From assembly GCA_021204715.1 (NCBI GenBank), contig JAJPYW010000228.1, positions 1 through 5,929 of the forward strand: 5,929 nt of DNA. Reading direction: 5' to 3'. The DNA is from Prevotellaceae bacterium (GTDB lineage: Bacteria > Bacteroidota > Bacteroidia > Bacteroidales > Bacteroidaceae). Positions 1 to 5,070 of the stretch are shown here, one piece after another. The notes beneath the pieces were generated by a model. The model was not told the DNA's origin. It ran no database searches and saw only the letters and a list, made by a program, of their open reading frames with translations. Position numbers and translations under genes: made by a program. How positions within the stretch are numbered: position 1 is the stretch's first letter; every line of letters begins with the position of its first letter.

Positions 1-173
1 GATGAGGGTGTCATCTCTGTGAAGATGAAGGTGTCATCTCTGCGAAGATGAGGGTGTCATCTCTCGAATGATAAAGGTGTTATCTCTCGAATGATAAGGG
101 TGTCATCTCTCGAATGATAAGGGGGTCATCATTCGAATGATAAACGTGTTATCTTTGTCGTGATGAGCGTGTA
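1..173. repeat. 23-bp tandem repeat array of small dyads
   Basis: Seven head-to-tail 23-bp units start at 1, 24, 47, 70, 93, 116 and 139, and a decaying eighth starts at 162. Each unit opens with the imperfect dyad GATRA-N5-TYATC, the N5 usually RGGTG, and closes with an 8-nt linker, TCTCGAAT in units 3 to 5. Units 1-3 pair GATGA with TCATC and units 4 and 7 pair GATAA with TTATC, so both arms changed together. Units 5 and 6 have GATAA with TCATC, which is a G-U wobble in a minus-strand transcript. The unit is not a multiple of 3 and plus frames are stopped, so the array is non-coding. There are no unique spacers, so it is not CRISPR. The array may continue left of the window. Its function is unknown: iteron-like binding sites, a structured RNA or a minisatellite are all possible. 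Confidence 0.9.
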
Positions 174-232
174 ACAAAACCTTTTGTCAGGGTTAATAAG
201 ACCTTTTGTGAGGGCGCAAGGTCATCTTTTGT
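174..232. repeat. Degenerate CTTTTGT repeat series after the 23-bp array
   Basis: CTTTTGT occurs at 181-187, 203-209 and 226-232, spaced 22 and 23 bp. The first two copies share CCTTTTGT followed by one variable base and AGGG. The first copy also forms an inverted repeat with ACAAAA just upstream (174-179, centre CC, TTTTGT at 182-187). The sequence differs from the upstream 23-bp units but keeps nearly the same period. Function unknown. Confidence 0.55.
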
Positions 233-249
233 CAAGATTAAAGAGTGCC

Positions 250-281
250 ATTGTAATGATTTATTTATGCCATTTACTTTG
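250..281 (+). promoter_or_regulatory. Possible Bacteroidales-type promoter
   Basis: ATTG at 250-253 lies 20 nt before TTACTTTG at 274-281. This resembles the Bacteroides pattern of TTTG, 19-21 nt, then TAnnTTTG, with one mismatch in each element. A transcript from here would read through about 570 nt before pfp, so it would mean either a very long leader or an unannotated small RNA. Such short AT-rich matches are common by chance. Confidence 0.25.
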
Positions 282-290
282 TGCATATAC

Positions 291-345
291 CGGCATGTAT
301 GAGATAAATCGATACAGTCAATCTCCTTCGTAAAATGCCGTTTTT
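291..345 (+). terminator. Weak possible terminator
   Basis: CGGCAT at 291-296 pairs with ATGCCG at 335-340, followed by five T residues (341-345). A nested TGTAT/ATACA pair (296-300 and 312-316) could stabilise the long loop, but shares base 296 with the outer arm. The 38-nt loop makes this a weak terminator. It could end a transcript entering from the left. Confidence 0.2.
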
Positions 346-483
346 GCCATTATCCTCTTTTCCTTACATTCCGCTTGGCAGCTTCTTTATCATTCTAAAT
401 GTTTCATAATGAATAAATTCCCTCACAAGTCAAATAGCTTCTGCCATTTCTGCCAGCCGAATACTATAAGATCTCTTTTTTTG

Positions 484-525
484 CAAATTAATTATCGGGG
501 GTATATAGGGCGGGTAATTAATTTG
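484..525. repeat. Perfect 11-bp inverted repeat with 20-bp G-rich spacer
   Basis: CAAATTAATTA (484-494) and TAATTAATTTG (515-525) are exact reverse complements. The 20-bp spacer between them is G-rich with a TATATA core. The arms are AT-only apart from the terminal C/G. The layout could be a two-half-site operator or an RNA hairpin. The spacer is much shorter than known Bacteroides invertible promoters, so a phase-variable switch is unlikely. Confidence 0.7.
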
Positions 526-740
526 TTTCAACAAAAAAAGTTATATAGTCGCCTGGCAGTAATGGCAGGCCTCTTTTCAAGCCTTTGCAATGTGTCTTGT
601 TCTTTTACCACAAGCGCATGAATGAGGTGGAGTGAAATGGGAGTGTGGAAACATGCTATTCAAATATGAAAAGAGGTAGTAAAAATAAGAAAAACGGGCG
701 CTGCAAGGGGTGGATTCCAACACAAAAGAATCAGCCTTTG

Positions 741-773
741 TTTGTTTGAAATCAATAAAAAAAGATAATTTAT
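741..773 (+). promoter_or_regulatory. Candidate pfp promoter
   Basis: TTTG at 741-744, within a run of three TTTG copies, lies 21 nt before TAATTTAT at 766-773, which matches the first part of the Bacteroides -7 consensus TAnnTTTG but not the last two bases. Transcription would begin near 780 and give a leader of about 80 nt to the ATG at 859. It is the best-placed candidate in the region, but the -7 match is incomplete. Confidence 0.35.
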
Positions 774-858
774 AGTGGGAATGTTGCGGAAAAGAGCGAA
801 ATTTGCGATGTTTTAATGAGTGTGGATACAAATATATAACTTACTTAACAGAACGATT

Positions 859-2508
859 ATGGCAAAGAGTGCATTGCAAACCGCGAGGGCTGCTTACCGG
901 CCCAAACTTCCCAAGGCGCTGAAAGGGGCTGTAAAGGCCGTGGAAGGCGAGGCTACACAGTCGGTGGCCAATCAGGAAGAGATCAAGAAACTGTTTCCCA
1001 ACCCGTATGGCATGCCGGTGGTGACGTTTGAACCTACTGCCGAGACGGCCTGCTGCGGCCCGGTGAATGTGGGCGTTATCCTTTCGGGCGGCCAGGCTCC
1101 CGGTGGACATAACGTCATTTCGGGTATCTTCGACGGCATCAAGAACTTGAACCCGGCAAGCCGTTTGTATGGCTTTATCTTGGGCCCGGGCGGATTGGTG
1201 GACCATCACTATATGGAGCTCACGGCCGACATCATCGACGAGTACCGCAATACGGGCGGTTTCGACATCATAGGCTCGGGACGTACCAAGCTTGAAAAAG
1301 AGGAGCAGTTTGAAAAGGGGTATGAGATTCTCAAAGAACTCGGCATCAAGGCGTTGGTCATCATAGGTGGGGACGATTCCAATACGAACGCCTGTGTGCT
1401 GGCCGAGTATTTCGCCGCCAAGAAGTATGGCATACAGGTGATTGGTTGCCCCAAGACGATTGACGGTGACTTGAAGAACGAGATGATAGAGACATCGTTC
1501 GGCTTCGACACGGCTTGCAAAACGTATTCGGAGGTTATAGGCAACATCGAGCGCGACTGCAACTCGGCCCGCAAGTACTGGCACTTCATCAAGTTGATGG
1601 GGCGCTCGGCTTCGCACATCGCCTTGGAGTGCGCCTTGCAGGTGCAACCCAACATCTGCATCGTCTCGGAAGAGGTGGAGGCCAAGGAGATGTCGCTTGA
1701 CGACGTGGTGGAGACCATAGCCAAGGCGGTGGCCGCGCGTGCCGCCCGGGGCGACAACTTCGGCACGGTGCTCGTTCCCGAGGGACTGATTGAGTTCATT
1801 CCCGCCATGAAATGCCTCATTGCCGAACTGAACGACTTCTTGGCCGCCAATGCCGAGGAGTTTGCCGCCGTAGCGCCTGACAAGCAGCGCGGGTACATCA
1901 TCGGCCAGCTCACGCCCGCCAATGCAGCCATCTATGAGAGTCTGCCCGAAGGGGTGGCCCGCCAGCTTACACTCGACCGCGACCCGCACGGAAACGTACA
2001 GGTATCGCTCATCGAGACCGAAAAACTGCTCTCTGAAATGGTGGGCAAGAAGTTGGCCGCGTGGAAGGCGGAAGGCAAGTATGCAGGCAAGTTCTCGGCC
2101 CAGCACCACTTCTTTGGTTACGAGGGCCGCTGCGCCGCTCCTTCCAACTTCGACGCCGACTATTGCTACTCGTTGGGTTACACGGCCTCGCGGCTCATTG
2201 CCAACGGCAATACGGGCTACATGTCGTCCGTGCGCAACACCACGGCGCCTGCCGATGAATGGATTGCAGGAGGCGTGCCCATCACGATGATGATGAACAT
2301 GGAACGCCGCCACGGTGAGATGAAGCCCGTGATACAGAAGGCGTTGGTAAAGCTCGACGGGGCGCCTTTCAAGGCTTACGCCGCCGTGCGCGACCGTTGG
2401 GCGTTGGAGACGGCTTACGTCTATCCCGGCCCCATCCAGTATTTCGGCCCCACCGAAGTGTGTGACCAACCCACCAAGACGTTGCAATTGGAGCACCCGC
2501 GTGGGTAA
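859..2508 (+). CDS. pfp: Diphosphate--fructose-6-phosphate 1-phosphotransferase (PPi-PFK)
   Basis: Cytoplasmic glycolytic enzyme that reversibly phosphorylates fructose 6-phosphate to fructose 1,6-bisphosphate using pyrophosphate. The 549-residue product is the long form of the family, longer than the ~320-residue bacterial ATP-PFKs. Visible motifs, numbered from the ATG at 859, are the phosphate-binding loop GGQAPGGHN (77-85), GGDDS (170-174), PKTIDGD (198-204) and MGRSASH (247-253). In this family the second Asp of GGDD and the Lys of PKTID are the established markers of PPi use, where ATP enzymes have GGDGS and a Gly before TID. Asp202 of TID is the expected catalytic base. The frame is open from a GTG at 820, but the 13 extra residues come from AT-rich leader, and homologues I recall begin M-x-KSALQ, so 859 is preferred. 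No Shine-Dalgarno sequence is visible, which is normal for Bacteroidales. It appears monocistronic. Confidence 0.97.
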   Translation: MAKSALQTARAAYRPKLPKALKGAVKAVEGEATQSVANQEEIKKLFPNPYGMPVVTFEPTAETACCGPVNVGVILSGGQAPGGHNVISGIFDGIKNLNPASRLYGFILGPGGLVDHHYMELTADIIDEYRNTGGFDIIGSGRTKLEKEEQFEKGYEILKELGIKALVIIGGDDSNTNACVLAEYFAAKKYGIQVIGCPKTIDGDLKNEMIETSFGFDTACKTYSEVIGNIERDCNSARKYWHFIKLMGRSASHIALECALQVQPNICIVSEEVEAKEMSLDDVVETIAKAVAARAARGDNFGTVLVPEGLIEFIPAMKCLIAELNDFLAANAEEFAAVAPDKQRGYIIGQLTPANAAIYESLPEGVARQLTLDRDPHGNVQVSLIETEKLLSEMVGKKLAAWKAEGKYAGKFSAQHHFFGYEGRCAAPSNFDADYCYSLGYTASRLIANGNTGYMSSVRNTTAPADEWIAGGVPITMMMNMERRHGEMKPVIQKALVKLDGAPFKAYAAVRDRWALETAYVYPGPIQYFGPTEVCDQPTKTLQLEHPRG

Positions 2509-2527
2509 CGGTTTCTTATATGACCTA

Positions 2528-2675
2528 AGAGGGTGTGTCAAAACTTGAATAATGTCGAGAAAAAGGCACTTCGGAGGCCGTAGGCCGACCAAGCCTCCCC
2601 TATGAGGGGAGGTTTGGAGGGGTGGTCAAGCAATGTCCCCGAAGGGGATGTGTCTTTTGACACAGCCCCTTTTTA
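2528..2675 (+). repeat. Structured intergenic element with imperfect terminal inverted repeats
   Basis: The outer arms TGTGTCAAAA (2534-2543) and TTTTGACACA (2655-2664) are exact reverse complements. Allowing one bulge, the pairing extends through GGG (2531-2533) and CCC (2666-2668). Inside lie three hairpins: GGCC/GGCC (2576-2586), a 13-bp stem of CCAAGCCTCCCCT with AGGGGAGGTTTGG (2589-2617, loop ATG, one G-T pair), and TCCCC/GGGGA (2636-2648, loop GAA). From memory, CCTCCCCT-loop-AGGGGAGG sequences followed by GGAGGGG recur in Bacteroidetes intergenic regions, so this may be a dispersed repeat, but I could not check copy number. It also ends in T residues and may terminate pfp transcription. 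Confidence 0.65.
2534..2674 (+). terminator. Probable pfp transcription terminator
   Basis: The GGGTGTGTCAAAA/TTTTGACACA-GCCC arms described for the surrounding element close immediately before TTTTT (2670-2674). GTGTCAAAA/TTTTGACAC stems followed by T runs are a familiar terminator look in Bacteroides. Here about 110 nt of folded sequence sits between the arms, so the inner 13-bp hairpin would have to help bring them together. Confidence 0.4.
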
Positions 2676-2683
2676 TACTTTGT

Positions 2684-3754
2684 ATGAAAACAGCATCTTC
2701 CGTCACTTCAAAAGGAAAAGCTTCGGCTTCAACGGACAAGGCCGCTGCCTCAACGGGCAGGACCGCGTCTTCTAAAAGGAAGGCTACGGCTTCGGGAAGT
2801 GAGGCTGCCGCTTCTAAAAGCGGGGCTTCTTCTTCGAAAGGGAAGGTGTCTGCGTCCGGGCGCAAGACGCCGGCATCGAAGGGCAAGGCTTCGGCATCGA
2901 AGGGCAAGACGGGCACTGCACGCCGCCGCACTGCTGCCAAAGGGGCAGGGAAGGGCCACACGCCGCGCGACTTGTCGGTATGGGTGCGCTCGCTGCTCAT
3001 TGTGGGCATCGTGCTGATTTTCTCGGCCGGCTTTTACTTTTTCTTTATCCGCCCATACGCTTACCGTTGGAAGCCTTGTTACGGCATGAAGGGCTACGGG
3101 GTGTGCATGCCGTGCAGCTTCGAGGTGCACGGCATAGACATCTCTCACTACCAAGGGGAGATTGACTGGGAGGCGCTGCGCGCCGCCCAGACGGCCGACT
3201 TCCCCATCCGCTTCATCTTTATGAAGGCTACCGAAGGGGGCGACCATGGGGACGGCATGTTCGAGCGGAACTTCGGCTTGGCGCGCCGGTATGGGTTCAT
3301 ACGGGGTGCTTACCACTATTTCGTGCCGGGTACCGACGCGGGCAAGCAGGCCGATTTCTTCATCCGCACCGTGCAGCTTGAAGAGGGAGACCTGCCGCCT
3401 GTTTTAGATGTGGAGACGGCGGGCAAGTCCACTCCCGAAACGCTCATAACGGGCATCAAGACGTGGATGGACGCGGTGGAGGCGCATTACGGGGTGAAGC
3501 CCATTCTCTACACGCCCTACAAGTTCAAGAAGCGTTACTTGGACGATGCCTTGTTCGACGGTTATCCCTACTGGATTGCCCACTACTACGTGGACTCGGT
3601 GCGCTACGAGGGCAAGTGGGACTTCTGGCAGCATACCGATGTGGGGCAGGTGCCGGGCATAGGGCAGGAGGTGGACTTGGATGTTTTCAGGGGCTCTTTG
3701 GAGGAGTTGCAGGCCATGACTTTACCCGCCGACACAGCAAGGGTGCGGCCTTGA
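2684..3754 (+). CDS. Membrane-anchored GH25 (lysozyme-like) glycoside hydrolase with basic low-complexity tail
   Basis: Predicted muramidase of glycoside hydrolase family 25, cleaving the MurNAc-GlcNAc bond of peptidoglycan. With the start at 2684 the protein has 356 residues. Residues 1-100 are a Lys/Ala/Ser/Thr-rich tail of repeating ASKGK-like units. Residues 103-122 form one hydrophobic segment (SLLIVGIVLIFSAGFYFFFI), and the GH25 domain runs from about 147 to 340. GH25 marks are HGIDISHYQGEIDW (149-162, Asp152), VLDVE (240-244, Asp242 and Glu244 as the likely catalytic pair), WQH (315-317) and VDLDVF (330-335). The positive tail predicts a cytoplasmic N-terminus and a periplasmic enzyme. 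The same frame opens at 2633, but those 17 codons lie over the hairpin element, so 2684 is preferred. It is separated from pfp by 175 bp and converges with the next gene. Its role, whether wall remodelling or attack on other bacteria, is not shown. Confidence 0.93.
   Translation: MKTASSVTSKGKASASTDKAAASTGRTASSKRKATASGSEAAASKSGASSSKGKVSASGRKTPASKGKASASKGKTGTARRRTAAKGAGKGHTPRDLSVWVRSLLIVGIVLIFSAGFYFFFIRPYAYRWKPCYGMKGYGVCMPCSFEVHGIDISHYQGEIDWEALRAAQTADFPIRFIFMKATEGGDHGDGMFERNFGLARRYGFIRGAYHYFVPGTDAGKQADFFIRTVQLEEGDLPPVLDVETAGKSTPETLITGIKTWMDAVEAHYGVKPILYTPYKFKKRYLDDALFDGYPYWIAHYYVDSVRYEGKWDFWQHTDVGQVPGIGQEVDLDVFRGSLEELQAMTLPADTARVRP
2872..2908 (+). repeat. 21-bp in-frame direct repeat in the GH25 tail
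   Basis: GGCATCGAAGGGCAAG occurs exactly at 2872-2887 and 2893-2908. The 21-nt period encodes seven-residue units of the ASKGKAS type. Because the period is a multiple of three, slippage would lengthen or shorten the tail without breaking the frame. Confidence 0.8.
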
Positions 3755-3793
3755 TGAAAGGCGGATTGTTTTTAGATTTCCCGAACTGTTTTC

Positions 3794-3835
3794 ACACGCT
3801 TGACAATGGCCGGTTGTAACGGCTGTCAAGCGGTG
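3794..3835. terminator. Strong hairpin between convergent genes
   Basis: CGCTTGACA (3797-3805) and TGTCAAGCG (3824-3832) are exact reverse complements. Inside, GCCG (3809-3812) can pair with CGGC (3820-3823), and the ACA/TGT flanks can add pairs past one bulge. On the plus strand a short CCTTTTG follows at 3840-3846, not directly after the stem. On the minus strand no T run follows. It sits between the ends of the GH25 gene and the minus-strand lipoprotein gene, as a shared terminator would, but it is not a textbook intrinsic terminator for either. Confidence 0.55.
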
Positions 3836-3869
3836 TCGTGCCTTTTGCCATGACGTCATAGTCGCGGCT

Positions 3870-4445
3870 CTATGAGGGTTGGTGTTGCCAGCAGTAGTCG
3901 CTGCCTTCCATGGCGTTGCGCTTGCATTGTGTCCCGTTCTTGGTGATGGCCATGCACCGGTGCGTGGCGGTGGAGGCCTCGTCGTCGTAACCGTCGTCAG
4001 GGATGTAGTCGACGTCGTCGCCATCGGTGCTGCCTGAGCCTTGTACCGCGCTGCCGGCCTCTTGTATCACGGTGAGCGTCTCTTCCAAGCCGTAGGCCTC
4101 GTTCTCGATGTAGAGGATAATGCCCCGCATCTCTTCGGTGTCGTTTTTGTCCAACTCTATGTAGACGCCTTCGCCGCGCCTTTCGAAGGTAAACCAGTCG
4201 TAAGAGGCGGTGCCGGTAATGCGGTAGTCTACGTTGGCACTGATGGCTATGGTGCCGTGGAAGCCGTCGGCCGAGAGGGTGACGGCATTGTACTGCAGGG
4301 TGATGGAGGGTGCCTCGCCGCCGCCTGCGGGCGTTTGTTCCGTGGTTTGTGCGTCGTCCAAGTTATTGATGCATCCGCCGGCGAGCAGGCAAACTATCGG
4401 CAGGGCGACGAGCGGCAACAGTCGGTAAAGGATTCTTGTGTTCAT
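3870..4445 (-). CDS. BACON-domain lipoprotein with C-terminal Cys3His motif
   Basis: Predicted exported lipoprotein of 191 residues. Residues 1-24 are a signal peptide ending in CLLAGG before Cys25 (lipobox-like LAGGC), followed by a short stretch with acidic DD. Residues of about 48-130 resemble a BACON domain, the Ig-like fold common in Bacteroidetes surface proteins: an alternating strand pattern, a YDWFTF segment, an N-x-T-x-x-x-R-G-x-I motif near 101-110 and a closing TLTVIQEAGS. Residues 141-156 are an acidic linker (DGDDVDYIPDDGYDDE). The C-terminus carries Cys164, Cys174, Cys185 and His188 (C-x9-C-x10-C-x2-H, ending CWQH), a pattern I recall from small zinc-ribbon-like domains such as DUF5763. 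The frame is open upstream to 4511, but starting at 4445 puts the signal peptide at the N-terminus. It converges on the GH25 gene. Binding target unknown. Confidence 0.85.
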   Translation of the reverse strand: MNTRILYRLLPLVALPIVCLLAGGCINNLDDAQTTEQTPAGGGEAPSITLQYNAVTLSADGFHGTIAISANVDYRITGTASYDWFTFERRGEGVYIELDKNDTEEMRGIILYIENEAYGLEETLTVIQEAGSAVQGSGSTDGDDVDYIPDDGYDDEASTATHRCMAITKNGTQCKRNAMEGSDYCWQHQPS

Positions 4446-4504
4446 AGTGGCTTTGTCTTTTAATGATTGAAAAGTTGTTTTGCGCTTTTTTATGTATAAA
4501 CGCA

Positions 4505-4539
4505 TGAACACCCCTTTTTGTTCACGGAAAACGCGTTTT
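4505..4539. promoter_or_regulatory. Two palindromes upstream of the lipoprotein gene
   Basis: TGAACA (4505-4510) and TGTTCA (4519-4524) are exact inverted repeats with an 8-nt spacer. Four bases further on, AAAACGCGTTTT (4528-4539) is a perfect 12-bp palindrome. Both lie 60-95 bp before the lipoprotein start on its strand, in the AT-rich divergent region. They could be operator sites or, if within the leader, RNA hairpins. No specific regulator is recognised. Confidence 0.4.
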
Positions 4540-4607
4540 TTTTCTTCTTTAGTACATTTATTTTTCTAAAATTCTATAAAGATGCTTTTCGGGCGGAGAA
4601 TAATCCC

Positions 4608-4615
4608 TATCTTTA
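4608..4615 (+). promoter_or_regulatory. Candidate -7 element of the GNAT/IbrA-like operon
   Basis: TATCTTTA matches the Bacteroides -7 consensus TAnnTTTG except for the last base, and lies 30 nt before the ATG at 4646. That predicts a short leader of about 20-25 nt. The -33 element is weak: only a TTTT at 4586-4589, 18 nt upstream. Confidence 0.5.
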
Positions 4616-4625
4616 ACGACAGAAA

Positions 4626-4633
4626 CAAACATA
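4626..4633 (-). promoter_or_regulatory. Candidate minus-strand -7 element for the lipoprotein gene
   Basis: Read on the minus strand this is TATGTTTG, an exact match to TAnnTTTG. The only upstream TTTA (4650-4653 on the plus strand) is 16 nt away, shorter than usual. Transcription would start near 4620 and give a leader of about 170 nt before 4445. It faces the plus-strand -7 element at 4608-4615, so the two promoters would overlap if both are real. Confidence 0.3.
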
Positions 4634-4645
4634 GTTCAGAGAAAT

Positions 4646-5068
4646 ATGATAAAGGTGATTCATTTGAATGGAACGGAACCGCGCCTCTATGAGTTGGTGG
4701 CGCCGCTTGTAATGGATCCGGCGGTGCTCAAGCAGAACAACAACTATCCCTTCCGCACATCGGCCAAGTTTGTATGGTTCATCGCGTTGGACGATGAGAC
4801 GGAAGGAAATCCGGTGGCGGGCTTCATTCCTTTGGAGTATAGAAGATTGGAGCTGGTTATCAACAACTACTACGTGGCCGGCAAGCAGGCGGATGTATTG
4901 AAGTCGCTCTTGGAGGCGGTCATCGCCAAGTCTGTGGAAGACGGGGAGCAGGGCCAGCGCATGCTCACGGCTGTGGTCTTGTCGCCCGACCGCGCGCTCT
5001 TCGAGCAAGCGGGCTTTACGGTGTTCAAGGAGTGGAGGCGCTATTTGAAAATGGTCAAGACGGATTGA
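4646..5068 (+). CDS. Small GNAT-fold-like protein with degenerate acetyl-CoA loop
   Basis: The 140-residue product reads like a short Gcn5-related N-acetyltransferase fold. A strand (FVWFIALDDE, 42-51) is followed by the next strand (NPVAGFIPLE, 55-64) and a third (LELVINNYYV, 68-77), then a helix (about 81-95). The end, TAVVLSPDRALFEQAGFTVFKEWRRYLKMVK (108-138), matches the usual GNAT finish in which a helix precedes a GF turn and last strand. In place of the acetyl-CoA loop Q/R-x-x-G-x-G/A there is GKQADVLKSLL (79-89), without the paired glycines. It may therefore be inactive or bind something else. It stops 2 nt before the IbrA-like gene, so the two are almost certainly co-transcribed and probably translationally coupled. 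The fold call is by pattern only. Confidence 0.8.
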   Translation: MIKVIHLNGTEPRLYELVAPLVMDPAVLKQNNNYPFRTSAKFVWFIALDDETEGNPVAGFIPLEYRRLELVINNYYVAGKQADVLKSLLEAVIAKSVEDGEQGQRMLTAVVLSPDRALFEQAGFTVFKEWRRYLKMVKTD

Positions 5069-5070
5069 GT

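Larger units (their letters stand above)
233..858. other. Long AT-rich intergenic region without a convincing gene
   Basis: More than 600 bp precede pfp. The only plus-strand ORF of note (409-621, 70 codons) and a minus-strand one (577-831, 84 codons) have compositions typical of translated AT-rich noncoding DNA and show no recognisable motif. I see no tRNA, rRNA or riboswitch. What can be pointed to is a possible hairpin followed by T residues (291-345), a perfect 11-bp inverted repeat (484-525), a small GC-rich hairpin (551-570, GCCTG/CAGGC, then CTCTTTT), a 5-bp GATTC/GAATC hairpin (713-732) and candidate promoter elements near 250-281 and 741-773. The upstream gene whose end this leader follows lies outside the window. 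Confidence 0.6.

Noticed and set aside
150..157. TATCTTTG as a promoter -7 element
   Set aside because: It matches TAnnTTTG exactly, but it is part of repeat unit 7 and has no TTTG 19-21 nt upstream.
1..173. CRISPR array
   Set aside because: Units abut each other with no unique spacers, the unit is only 23 bp, and no cas genes are in view.
484..525. Invertible promoter (phase-variable switch)
   Set aside because: The 20-bp spacer is far shorter than known Bacteroides invertible segments, and no recombinase gene is present.
409..621. 70-codon plus-strand ORF in the leader
   Set aside because: AT-rich composition, no motif, no convincing start context, and it runs across the 11-bp inverted repeat and the hairpin at 551-570.
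821..829. DnaA box and replication origin
   Set aside because: TGTGGATAC differs by one base from a DnaA box, but it is single and nothing else suggests an origin.
577..831. 84-codon minus-strand ORF
   Set aside because: Lies across the probable pfp promoter, has a random-looking composition and shows no similarity that I recognise.
820..858. GTG at 820 as start of pfp
   Set aside because: The extra 13 residues are encoded by AT-rich leader, and the family N-terminus begins at the ATG at 859.
1209..1931. 240-codon minus-strand frame inside pfp
   Set aside because: Same cause: an antisense shadow rich in Ser and Met with no domain.
841..2592. 583-codon open frame antisense to pfp
   Set aside because: It mirrors a highly expressed GC-rich gene. 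The translation has no recognisable motif, and the sense frame is clearly a conserved enzyme.
2633..2683. ATG at 2633 as start of the GH25 gene
   Set aside because: The 17 extra codons overlap the stem-loop and T run of the intergenic element. The basic tail starts naturally at 2684.
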